This document shows positions 53,128 to 60,094 of a DNA stretch of 64,000 nt, one piece after another. Every line of letters starts with the position of its first letter. The first letter of the stretch is position 1. The notes under the pieces were generated by a model. The model worked only from the letters and a program-made list of their open reading frames with translations. It was not told where the DNA came from and did no database searches. Made by a program: the position numbers and the translations under genes. The stretch comes from Cyclobacteriaceae bacterium (lineage in GTDB: Bacteria; Bacteroidota; Bacteroidia; Cytophagales; Cyclobacteriaceae), in the NCBI GenBank assembly GCA_021648745.1, contig JAKISE010000006.1:1-64000 (forward strand), given 5' to 3'.

Positions 53128-53501
53128 TTGTCTTTGTTGTCACTAATCCAATCATAAATTGTATTTACAACATAGTTAATGTTTTGCTTTACATCAATTT
53201 CATGAAATCTGAGAAAATGTACTCCAAATGATTCTATCTTTTTTTGGCGAATGGCATCCTTAATTGGTGCATCATCGTGGTAGTGGCTATCTCCATCTAC
53301 TTCAATTACCAAAAACAGTTCTTTGCAATAAAAATCAACAATGTAATTATCTATAGGTCGCTGCCTGTCAAAATCATACCCTAAAACTCGTTTTCCTTTT
53401 AGTTCGTTCCAGAGTAAAACCTCAGAAAGGGTCATGTTATTTCTCAACTTTTTGGCTAATGGTTTTAACTTGGGGTTGTATGGTATGATTTTCCTTCTCA
53501 A
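53115..53501 (-). CDS. DUF559 (Vsr-like) endonuclease-domain protein
   Basis: The 128-residue protein matches the DUF559 family related to very-short-patch-repair nucleases: PLAKKLRNNMTLSEVLLWNELKGKRVLGYDFDRQRPIDNYIVDFYCKEL, then LVIEVDGDSHYHDD with the probable metal-binding Glu/Asp, and FHEIDVKQNINYVVNTI. It has no neighbours in an operon and sits exactly between two GC-rich inverted repeats; its last codons (KTHP) and stop are encoded by the left repeat. Such genes occur in many copies in Bacteroidetes, which suggests a mobile cassette (inference). Confidence 0.88.
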   Translation of the reverse strand: MRRKIIPYNPKLKPLAKKLRNNMTLSEVLLWNELKGKRVLGYDFDRQRPIDNYIVDFYCKELFLVIEVDGDSHYHDDAPIKDAIRQKKIESFGVHFLRFHEIDVKQNINYVVNTIYDWISDNKDKTHP

Positions 53502-53539
53502 AATAGGGGAATGGCACCAAAATAGTGTTTATCAAGTTG

Positions 53540-53576
53540 TGGGTTAATACCCACCCCTAGCCCTTCCCAGGAGGGG
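53540..53576. repeat. GC-rich terminal inverted repeat, right end of the DUF559 cassette
   Basis: 53549-53576 (ACCCACCCCTAGCCCTTCCC then AGGAGGGG) is the imperfect reverse complement of 53099-53127. A small hairpin GTGGGT-TAAT-ACCCAC overlaps its outer part at 53540-53555. Short matching TGGCACT/AGTGCCA sequences lie farther out at 53607-53613 and 53072-53078. Confidence 0.65.
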
Positions 53577-53684
53577 AACGCTTAAATTGGGGTTTGTTGA
53601 ATCGTATGGCACTTTTTAGCCTAATCAAATATATAAATTAAGTATCGACTGAAGTGCTGGACTAGGCCAATTGAAGAGTATGTT

Positions 53685-54731
53685 TTACCTTTTTATAAAA
53701 ATAAAATCTCCGCCTTCGTCACCTGTATCTTGGATGACTCCCAGTTGAGGTACAGTACTTGTGTTATTTAAAACGGCTGTTTCTAAACTAAAAAAGAGCT
53801 GCCGAGTAGTTAAGTACTTACTTGTGTTTTCTTGCAGTCTTTTTATTAAGTAGTACATAAACTTACTTTCGTCTGGCACGGTGGTTAGGGTTCCACTAGT
53901 CATGGCTTTGCGGCTAGGTAGTTTATAAATTTTAGAAATGCCGTAGCCACTAATATTGGCATTTACACCTCTAGTTTTAAAAATGCTTCCACTAAAACAC
54001 GCATCTGTTATTAGTAAGGTATGCTTAGTGTTAATACCAGCAATGTAATCTCTAATAGTACTATTGGAGAGCCAATTACTCTTGCTGTTAATTTTAGAAT
54101 CGGAAGGCAGCCAATAGCCAACTTTTAATCGTTCGTCCCATACACCATGGCCGGCATAAAAAACAAGCAGGTTGTCTTTGGGCGTTACTTTTCGAGATAG
54201 TTCTTCTAACGCAGATAATACCTCTGCTCTGGTTGGATTTTCTAATAAGTTAGAGTTCTCTACAGTTAACGAGTACTTGTCTATAAGTACTTTTTGTAAA
54301 GCCGAAGCATCTTGTAGTGGTTTATCTAAATTGGGCAAATCTGTGGATGCAAACTGGTATTTATCTATACCAATAAAGAGGCTGTAGTATTTAGGGCTAC
54401 CTTCAATTATATTGCTGGGTTTATCTGCTATTGTATTGGTTACAATGCGTTCTGTTGGGGTAGCAATTACAGTTGGATTAGTATCTGGTGTTCCAATAGC
54501 AAGTTTGGTTGGACTACTATCTGAACTGGTTTTTTGAAACCCCACGGTTAAATAAAGGGCGTTAGAAATACTTCGTTTTTCAATCCGATGCCCAAAAGTA
54601 GAGCTGATGGCTGGCGATTTTGGTTCGCCTATTAACAATTTAACAGGTGCGCTATCGCTATAATTTTTTTGATTTTGGGCAAATGTACAAGTACTGCTAA
54701 AAAGCAATAAAATAATACAAAGTTGTTTCAT
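53685..54731 (-). CDS. secreted caspase-family (C14) protease
   Basis: The 348-residue protein has a signal peptide (MKQLCIILLLFSSTCTFAQ), a low-complexity N-terminal region in which DSAPVKLLIGEP (about 26-37) and DSSPTKLAIGTP (about 71-82) form a degenerate repeat, and a caspase fold from about residue 113 (KYYSLFIGIDKYQF). The catalytic dyad is present: His near 195 in VFYAGHGVWD and Cys near 245 in ITDACFSGS. The export signal argues for a role outside the cytoplasm. It lies 8 bp after its probable partner gene. Confidence 0.85.
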   Translation of the reverse strand: MKQLCIILLLFSSTCTFAQNQKNYSDSAPVKLLIGEPKSPAISSTFGHRIEKRSISNALYLTVGFQKTSSDSSPTKLAIGTPDTNPTVIATPTERIVTNTIADKPSNIIEGSPKYYSLFIGIDKYQFASTDLPNLDKPLQDASALQKVLIDKYSLTVENSNLLENPTRAEVLSALEELSRKVTPKDNLLVFYAGHGVWDERLKVGYWLPSDSKINSKSNWLSNSTIRDYIAGINTKHTLLITDACFSGSIFKTRGVNANISGYGISKIYKLPSRKAMTSGTLTTVPDESKFMYYLIKRLQENTSKYLTTRQLFFSLETAVLNNTSTVPQLGVIQDTGDEGGDFIFIKR

Positions 54732-54739
54732 TATTCTAA

Positions 54740-55435
54740 CTATTTACTTAGGGGTACATTTTTGAACTTATATAGATAATCGACATATTTATACTGGATT
54801 TTAATTGCCAACATTGGTATTTTCGAGCTGTTTTTTGCTATTTTATCAAACCCCATTTTTCCTCGAATTGGTATGCCTTCGACAACCGTAACATATTTGT
54901 TAAGGTAATCGCTTGCGAAATCTCCTGTAATAACGCCAGCTTTAATACCTCGGTTGTCAATGATAAAGGAGTCTGCAAGACCATCTCTAATACGGATTGC
55001 CCCGTCATTCGATGCGGAGAATGTGAAAACGATGTTTACTTTGTTGTCAGATTGTGAAGCTTTAAGTATTCTTATTAAGCCAGGTTTATTCCCCGTAGGA
55101 GGGGGCATGGGTGCTGCCAAGCTTGTGGCTTCTACCCTAAAAACAGCATTACCATTATAGAAACTAAGTTCTTTTTCGGCATTCCAAATAATTTTTTTAT
55201 TAGAGCCAGCCTTGGCATTGCCTACATCGCCTGTAACGTGTCGTAAAGGTTGCCCGAAGTTTTGACCGTTTTTAGACATTAGGAGTTTTACATAATATGC
55301 GTTATTGGGGCTGCCATCTAAATCGTAGGTTATTATAACATTAGTGCCTTGTTGGGTTGCTACTACGTTTTCTACTTGTTGGGCAAAAGTGGTAATAGAA
55401 AGAGAAAATAGAAAAAGGGTTAAAAATTGATTCAT
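54740..55435 (-). CDS. secreted partner protein of the caspase-like gene
   Basis: The 231-residue protein has a signal peptide (MNQFLTLFLFSLSITTFAQ) and a beta-sandwich-like first half (VENVVATQQGTNVIITYDLDGSPNNAYYVKLLMSKNGQNF; VGNAKAGSNKKIIWNAEKELSFY), a pattern I associate with Bacteroidetes envelope proteins that accompany caspase or formylglycine-type genes. A proline-rich hinge (AAPMPPPTG) precedes a second domain of unknown type. It is 8 bp upstream of the caspase gene in the same operon. Function unknown. Confidence 0.65.
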   Translation of the reverse strand: MNQFLTLFLFSLSITTFAQQVENVVATQQGTNVIITYDLDGSPNNAYYVKLLMSKNGQNFGQPLRHVTGDVGNAKAGSNKKIIWNAEKELSFYNGNAVFRVEATSLAAPMPPPTGNKPGLIRILKASQSDNKVNIVFTFSASNDGAIRIRDGLADSFIIDNRGIKAGVITGDFASDYLNKYVTVVEGIPIRGKMGFDKIAKNSSKIPMLAIKIQYKYVDYLYKFKNVPLSK

Positions 55436-55663
55436 ACGGGAAAGCTAAGTTGTCTTCTAAAAATAAAACTAATCATTAAAATGTTATTATAAAAGGGTTG
55501 CGAATAAATTACAGCCGTCTGTAGTAAGGACTTACTAAGCGAAGAAGATTTCTCGTACCTCGAATTAAGCAAGTTTAAAAACCACCTAGTGAATTAGTTG
55601 GGAGTATTGAAAAGATTGTTGTTTTTGGGGAATCATTTTGTTGAGTCATCTGTTGATTCAGAA

Positions 55664-55690
55664 AGAAAAACTAGCCTCGGTAGAGGCTAG
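55664..55690 (-). terminator. displaced obg terminator
   Basis: On the minus strand, CTAGCCTC pairs perfectly with GAGGCTAG around a TACC loop and is followed by TTTTT. It stands in the same relation to the obg remnant as the terminator at 56701-56720 does to obg, and has the better stem. Confidence 0.7.
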
Positions 55691-55732
55691 AGATTATCGG
55701 GTATTATGCCCGATAATAACGAGATAAGAGTG

Positions 55733-55792
55733 CTAATTCAGCGCCTTCCAAATCACATCTTTAAGCTCCACTAGCCAATATTGGCCAAAGAT
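55733..55792 (-). pseudogene. duplicated 3' end of obg
   Basis: 55742-55792 matches 56772-56823, the last codons of obg, at 51 of 52 positions with a single-base deletion. Read on the minus strand it still encodes the Obg C terminus [13 protein letters not shown] and stop, but the final codons are synonymous variants (GCGCTGAATTAG against GCGTTAAACTAA). A separate history for the two copies is therefore likely. No start or upstream obg sequence is attached. Confidence 0.8.
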
Positions 55793-55800
55793 ATTTACAC

Positions 55801-55879
55801 GTCATCTTGTGACTTGTTTATTAGCATGTAGAAACCTGAAGTTGGGGCGGAACTTGAAAGAGAGTCATCAGGTAACTGA
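55801..55879. repeat. repeat element at the vapC end of the toxin-antitoxin insertion
   Basis: It starts GTCATCTTGTGACTTGTTTA, 22 of 23 bases identical to 56602-56624 over the full match, and ends with GAGAGTCATCAGGTAAC. The second copy at 56602-56690 has the same orientation, so the toxin-antitoxin genes lie between direct repeats that are themselves inverted-repeat elements. Confidence 0.65.
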
Positions 55880-55887
55880 GATAAGGG

Positions 55888-56283
55888 TTACCAAAATTCT
55901 ACTTTTACCCCTTTGGGTTTATCAAAATGCTTATCTCTTGTTACAAGTACAAAATTGTGTTGGCAGGCTAAAGCTGCAATCCACACATCGTTTTCTGGGA
56001 TAGGCGTTCCATCATTTTTAAGCTGGGCTTTGATTTTACCATACAGTTTTGAAGTAGCTTGATCTATTGAGATTACCTCGCATCCAAGAGTGAATTCTTC
56101 AATCTGATTAACTCTTAATTCAAGTTGTTTAGATACATTAGCTCCAAAGTAAAGCTCTCCAATAACTACAGATGGTATTGTGAACTTGGCATTTGATAAT
56201 TTTTCTAAAACATCGAGGTCATTTGAGAATAAATCAATGATAATGTTGGTATCTAGCAGATATGTTTTACCAGTCTTCTTCAT
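55888..56283 (-). CDS. vapC: VapC-type PIN-domain ribonuclease toxin
   Basis: The 131-residue protein has the acidic PIN-domain pattern: TYLLDTNIIIDLF at residues 7-19, the glutamate of VVIGELYFGA near 41, PENDVWIAALA near 96 and VTRDKHFDKPKG near 115. VapC toxins usually cut tRNA or rRNA. The ATG giving MKKTGKTYLLDTN is preferred to a GTG four codons upstream. It overlaps the antitoxin gene by 17 bp. It lies inside the segment bounded by the duplicated obg end. Confidence 0.88.
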   Translation of the reverse strand: MKKTGKTYLLDTNIIIDLFSNDLDVLEKLSNAKFTIPSVVIGELYFGANVSKQLELRVNQIEEFTLGCEVISIDQATSKLYGKIKAQLKNDGTPIPENDVWIAALACQHNFVLVTRDKHFDKPKGVKVEFW

Positions 56284-56482
56284 TAATTTGCTCACATGCT
56301 TTATTAATGTCCGCTTTCATTTTATCGGCTTCATTTTTGGGCCAAATACCAGCAAACTTTGTTAGTTTGTTAGTTTGTTTTATTTCATTCTTTTCGAGTT
56401 CAACAAAATCAAACTGGCTTATCAATTCTTTAAAAAAGGGGAGTTTATTGGAGTCCTTTATGTTAAGCGTTATTCTTTCCAT
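56267..56482 (-). CDS. antitoxin partner of the VapC-type toxin
   Basis: The 71-residue protein (MERITLNIKDSNKLPFFKELISQFDFVELEKNEI) resembles small Bacteroidetes antitoxins with an N-terminal beta strand and helix, and a C-terminal tail (WPKNEADKMKADINKACEQINEEDW) that would wrap the toxin. The frame is open 30 codons upstream, but this ATG gives the family start. Assignment rests mainly on size and the overlap with vapC. Confidence 0.75.
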   Translation of the reverse strand: MERITLNIKDSNKLPFFKELISQFDFVELEKNEIKQTNKLTKFAGIWPKNEADKMKADINKACEQINEEDW

Positions 56483-56601
56483 GTATTCAAATATACTTAA
56501 TTCTAATGTTATAAATAAAATGTTAGTAAAGGGTAGCGCTTCTATTGTTCTTTGTGCAGCTGCTGTGGCCAACGCTGATTATTTCTGTATACCTTCCGAG
56601 A

Positions 56602-56690
56602 GTCATCTGGTGACTTGTTTATTAACCTGAGCTCGGGATATTAGATCGAAATTGAGCTAAAATTTGCAGGAGAGTCACCAGATGGCTGTA
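56602..56690. repeat. repeat element at the antitoxin end of the insertion
   Basis: It begins GTCATCTGGTGACTTGTTTA, contains TAACCTGAGCTCGGGAT (56623-56639) and ends GAGAGTCACCAGATGGCTGT. The two GTCATCTGG/CCAGATGGC ends are inverted. It directly follows the obg terminator and pairs with 55801-55879. Confidence 0.65.
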
Positions 56691-56700
56691 TCGGAATTAA

Positions 56701-56720
56701 AAAGAACCTCGGTTGAGGCT
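56701..56720 (-). terminator. obg terminator
   Basis: On the minus strand AGCCTC-AACC-GAGGTT forms a six-pair stem followed by CTTTTTAA, 43 nt after the obg stop. It is a weaker copy of the hairpin at 55671-55690. Confidence 0.6.
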
Positions 56721-56762
56721 AGAGATTTTTCAGGGTGTAGCTTTAATGACGAAAAAAGCGGC

Positions 56763-57752
56763 TTAGTTTAACGCCTTCCAAATCACATCTTTAAGCTCCA
56801 CTAGCCCAATATTGGCCAAAGATGAAATAAAGATATGTGGAACCTCCTTGGGTAAAGCAGGCTTAATCTCGTCAATTAACTCATTATCGAGCATATCTGA
56901 TTTGGTAATTGCAAGCAATCTTTTTTTGTCCAATAATTCTGGATTATGTTTTTTAAGCTCGTTTAGCAGCGTGTTATATGCTTCGCTAATGTCCTCGGCA
57001 TCGGCTGCCACCATAAATAGCAGAATACTATTCCGTTCGATATGCCTAAGAAAACGAAGACCTAATCCTTTCCCTTCAGACGCTCCTTCAATAATGCCAG
57101 GGATATCAGCCATTACAAACGATTGGTTATCTCTATAAGCTACCACCCCAAGGTTGGGCACCAAGGTGGTAAATGCATAATTGGCTATTTCTGGCTTGGC
57201 TTCTGAAACTACTGAAAGCAAGGTTGATTTGCCCGCATTAGGAAACCCAACAAGCCCAACATCGGCTAATAGCTTTAGCTCCAAAACAAACCAATCTTCG
57301 GTTCCTTCTTCTCCTGGCTGTGCGTGCCTTGGTGTTTGATTAGTAGCCGTTTTAAAATTATGGTTACCTAAGCCTCCTCTTCCTCCTTGAGCTAGGATTT
57401 TCTCTTCCCCTTCTTCCGTTATTTCAAAAACAATTTCTTGGGTTTCTTCATTTCTAGCTATTGTACCTAGCGGCACTTCCAAAATTATATCCTCGCCTTC
57501 AGCACCAGACCTTATACCCCCTTCACCGCGGCCACCAGGTTTAGCAACTACATGCTTACGATAACGCAAATGAAGTAGTGTCCAAACATTGGTAGTGCCT
57601 CGCAAAATAATATGACCACCACGGCCACCTTTACCTCCATCGGGGCCACCTTTGGGCACGTGTTTTTCTCGCCTAAACGAAACAGCTCCAGGGCCTCCTG
57701 CGCCCGATCGGGCACAAAGTTTTACGTGGTCTATAAAATTGGATCCCGCCAT
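56763..57752 (-). CDS. obg: GTPase Obg/CgtA
   Basis: This essential ribosome-associated GTPase has 329 residues. The glycine-rich Obg fold occupies about 1-158 ([65 protein letters not shown]). The G domain follows, with G1 GFPNAGKST near 167, G2 [11 protein letters not shown]3 [16 protein letters not shown] near 213 and G4 TKSD. There is no long C-terminal OCT domain. It begins 15 bp after adk. Its last codons are duplicated at 55733-55792. Confidence 0.97.
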   Translation of the reverse strand: MAGSNFIDHVKLCARSGAGGPGAVSFRREKHVPKGGPDGGKGGRGGHIILRGTTNVWTLLHLRYRKHVVAKPGGRGEGGIRSGAEGEDIILEVPLGTIARNEETQEIVFEITEEGEEKILAQGGRGGLGNHNFKTATNQTPRHAQPGEEGTEDWFVLELKLLADVGLVGFPNAGKSTLLSVVSEAKPEIANYAFTTLVPNLGVVAYRDNQSFVMADIPGIIEGASEGKGLGLRFLRHIERNSILLFMVAADAEDISEAYNTLLNELKKHNPELLDKKRLLAITKSDMLDNELIDEIKPALPKEVPHIFISSLANIGLVELKDVIWKALN

Positions 57753-57767
57753 ATGTGCAGTAGCGTG

Positions 57768-58343
57768 TTATAATTTGGTATCAACAGTATTAGCTAAACG
57801 ATTAAATATTTCTTCAATTGAACCAACTCCTTTAATCGAATTTAATTTCCCTTGCTGTTTATAGTAATTAGCTACAGGAGTGGTTTCATTATTATACACA
57901 TTAATTCTATTCTTAATTTTAGCTTCATTTTGGTCATCAACTCTGCCCGATGTTTTGCCACGATTTAAGAGTCGTTTCATTAACTCTTCTTCGGAAACCT
58001 CTAAAGCTAGCATGGTGTTAATTTGCGTATTGTTCTTAGCCATTAACTCATCCAAGGCATTTGCCTGGGCAATAGTTCTTGGGAACCCATCAAAAATAAA
58101 ACCATTAGTGCCAGGTGTGCTATGAATCTTTTCATCAACCATGCCAATAACAATTTCATCGGGCACAAGATTGCCCTCATCCATAAACTTTTGAGCTGTT
58201 TTACCAAGCTCTGTTCCTTCCCCAAGATGTTTTCTAAATAAATCGCCTGTAGAAATATGAGTAAGTTTATACTTTTTTATCAGGTTTTCGCTTTGGGTGC
58301 CTTTGCCTGCTCCGGGGGGGCCAAAGAGTACTAAGTTTAACAT
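57768..58343 (-). CDS. adk: adenylate kinase
   Basis: Adk interconverts ATP plus AMP and two ADP. The 191-residue enzyme has the P-loop GPPGAGKGTQ at residues 7-16, the AMP-binding region STGDLFRKHL near 31, DGFPRTIAQANAL near 85 and a short LID (GKTSGRVDDQNEAKIKNRINVY) without zinc cysteines. It is between hpt (28 bp) and obg (15 bp) in one transcript. Confidence 0.96.
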   Translation of the reverse strand: MLNLVLFGPPGAGKGTQSENLIKKYKLTHISTGDLFRKHLGEGTELGKTAQKFMDEGNLVPDEIVIGMVDEKIHSTPGTNGFIFDGFPRTIAQANALDELMAKNNTQINTMLALEVSEEELMKRLLNRGKTSGRVDDQNEAKIKNRINVYNNETTPVANYYKQQGKLNSIKGVGSIEEIFNRLANTVDTKL

Positions 58344-58371
58344 ATTGCTGTCTTAAAAGTAAAAAATAAAA

Positions 58372-58899
58372 CTACGACTTTAATTGATATATGGCCTTTG
58401 TATTCCTACCAAACCCATCATAATCAAGACCATAGCCCACCACAAATTTATTAGGTATTTCAAACCCTACATACTTTACCTCCACATCATTAGCAAGTGC
58501 TTCTGGCTTTATCAAAAGAGAAACCACCTCCACACTTTTAACTCCTCGGTCTTTAAATTGTTCCAACACATTTTTCATTGTGTTACCTGTATCAACGATG
58601 TCTTCGATGATGACTACATCTCTGTGAAACACATTTTCATTCAAGCCAATTAATTCAAGAACATTGCCGGTGCTGCTCATTTCATCATAAGAAGAAAGTT
58701 TTATAAACGAAATTTCACACTCGAGTTTAATTTCCTTAAAAAGGTCGGAGGCAAACATAAAGGAGCCGTTTAGGATGGCAATAAAGAGGGGTTTAGTTTC
58801 CTTATAATCCTTATTTAGCTGGCTTGCTAACCTTTTAGTTGCTTTTTGAATTTCTTCTTCGCTCAAGTAGGAAACGAAATTTTTATCTTTAACTTTCAT
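58372..58899 (-). CDS. hpt: hypoxanthine phosphoribosyltransferase
   Basis: The 175-residue purine-salvage enzyme transfers phosphoribose from PRPP to hypoxanthine or guanine. Visible are FIAILNGSFMFASDL near residue 40, the PRPP motif VVIIEDIVDTGNTMKNVL near residue 96, and the base-binding PNKFVVGYGLDYDGFGRN near residue 150. It is the first gene of the hpt-adk-obg run, forming a nucleotide-metabolism and GTPase unit. Confidence 0.93.
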   Translation of the reverse strand: MKVKDKNFVSYLSEEEIQKATKRLASQLNKDYKETKPLFIAILNGSFMFASDLFKEIKLECEISFIKLSSYDEMSSTGNVLELIGLNENVFHRDVVIIEDIVDTGNTMKNVLEQFKDRGVKSVEVVSLLIKPEALANDVEVKYVGFEIPNKFVVGYGLDYDGFGRNTKAIYQLKS

Positions 58900-58996
58900 T
58901 CATTTTTTTGAATGTGGAGTGCAAAACTAAAGTATAAAGGTTTATCAGGATATATTTTTTGTCTAAATAACATATTTGGAGATCAAAGCAGCCTTA

Positions 58997-59028
58997 TAAC
59001 CTGAGTTCGGGATAAGGAATGCTGTCAG
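58997..59028 (+). repeat. dispersed repeat TAACCTGAGTTCGGGATAA, copy 1
   Basis: The 19-mer at 58997-59015 is identical to 59966-59984 and in the same orientation; GGAATGCTGTCAG follows, a tail also seen at 50154-50167. The two copies bracket the M42-type peptidase gene. Confidence 0.65.
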
Positions 59029-59030
59029 GT

Positions 59031-59948
59031 TTATACTTTTATAGATAGGGTTTTTAATAAGGCAACCAATCTAATGATATCGAAAATATTAGCTTCCTCT
59101 TTTGCTGTATGTGGGTTGTTTACAGGCACACCAATAAAGCACCAGTCAATAGGCAAGGCAGATCGTTGAAGCTCCGAACCATCGCTTCCTCCACTTGCTT
59201 CAACTTCTTTCTGATAAACTAAGGAGGAATCATCAAGGTGGGATATGATTTTGCGAATAAATTTTCTCCGTGGAATGTACGCATCTCTTAACGATACCAC
59301 TGGTCCATGGCCAAGTTGAATTCCTTCAGTTACCCAAGTAACATCTACAATTATACTCTGTGAAATGGTAAATTTCGAGAATAAATAACTGGCCAAATAG
59401 CCTACGCTCCCTCCTCCATGTTCCTCATAGGTTGAGAACACTAACACTCCATTTTCTAGCTCTTCTGCAAGATGCAATAAAGCAAAAACTCCTAACCTAT
59501 TGTCTAAATATGGAGAGGTTACCCTATCAGTACTTTTATAGAAATTGTGTTTATAAGTTAGAGGTGTTCCTGGCTCAATTGTTCTTTTAAAATCATGAAA
59601 AGTATTCCCATTTTTATCAATTTCAATAGCGCATTCTATAAGCCCATGGTTGTCTTCGCCAACCAATATGTCCCCATTTTCGGCATCAGGGCTGCCTATA
59701 GTTATGAGCTGATTTTGGTACCGAGCAGTAAAGCCAACAGAATCGATATGTGCATAGTATGCCGTTTGGGGTTCTCCGAAAACCAACATTAAATTATCTT
59801 GAAACCCTCCTCCTTCAATTATTTGTGGCCTCGTTACCCAACCAACTGAATTCTTATTAACATAATTAAGCAAGAATTGTTTCATGCCTACTTCATCACC
59901 CGAAGTAGCATTTATTCGACATAAGGTCTCAAGTAGTTTAAAGTCCAC
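59031..59948 (-). CDS. M42-family-like aminopeptidase
   Basis: The 305-residue protein resembles M42 glutamyl-aminopeptidase/cellulase-type enzymes: RINATSGDEVGMKQFLLNYV at the N terminus, TAYYAHIDSVGF near residue 66 with the first metal ligands, the bridging aspartate in SPYLDNRLGVFALLHL near 140, STYEEHGGGSVGYLA with the catalytic glutamates near 165, DVTWVTEG near 195 and a final NPHTAKEEANIFDI histidine. The GTG start is chosen because the longer frame runs through a dispersed repeat and through the promoter box. Confidence 0.82.
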   Translation of the reverse strand: MDFKLLETLCRINATSGDEVGMKQFLLNYVNKNSVGWVTRPQIIEGGGFQDNLMLVFGEPQTAYYAHIDSVGFTARYQNQLITIGSPDAENGDILVGEDNHGLIECAIEIDKNGNTFHDFKRTIEPGTPLTYKHNFYKSTDRVTSPYLDNRLGVFALLHLAEELENGVLVFSTYEEHGGGSVGYLASYLFSKFTISQSIIVDVTWVTEGIQLGHGPVVSLRDAYIPRRKFIRKIISHLDDSSLVYQKEVEASGGSDGSELQRSALPIDWCFIGVPVNNPHTAKEEANIFDIIRLVALLKTLSIKV

Positions 59949-59952
59949 TTTA

Positions 59953-59960
59953 CAAAAGTA
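59953..59960 (-). promoter_or_regulatory. putative -7 box of the peptidase gene, abutting the start codon
   Basis: TACTTTTG on the minus strand matches TAnnTTTG; four bases (TAAA) separate it from the GTG. Transcript start near 59949 would make it leaderless. Confidence 0.45.
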
Positions 59961-59965
59961 GTTAA

Positions 59966-59984
59966 TAACCTGAGTTCGGGATAA
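59966..59984 (+). repeat. dispersed repeat TAACCTGAGTTCGGGATAA, copy 2
   Basis: Identical to 58997-59015. It lies immediately upstream of the peptidase promoter box; a diverged form (TAACCTGAGCTCGGGAT) is inside the 56602-56690 element. Confidence 0.65.
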
Positions 59985-60059
59985 TACTAAGAAAATCAAT
60001 TTATAAAATGTAAACCAAGTGTTTTGCATAGCAGGTTTAATTGGATTATCTTGCGTTGT

Positions 60060-60067
60060 TAACTTTG
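60060..60067 (+). promoter_or_regulatory. putative -7 box of upp
   Basis: TAACTTTG matches TAnnTTTG, 27 nt before the GTG start; a TTTG at 60033-60036 could be the -33 element, though the spacing of 23 is long. Confidence 0.4.
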
Positions 60068-60094
60068 CATTCCATAAAATTTTACCAATCATAC

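Larger units (their letters stand above)
55436..55887. other. 452-bp gene-free region with an obg remnant and several repeats
   Basis: It holds a copy (55540-55566) of the repeat found at 22103-22130, a GAGTCATCTG-type palindrome (55643-55658), a strong hairpin terminator (55664-55690), a duplicated obg 3' end (55733-55792) and a repeat element with GTCATCTTGTGAC (55801-55879). No ORF with coding character is present. Confidence 0.7.

Noticed and set aside
59949..60092. Longer M42-type peptidase reading frame
   Set aside because: It would translate through the dispersed TAACCTGAGTTCGGGATAA repeat and the promoter box; the GTG at 59948 fits the family N terminus.
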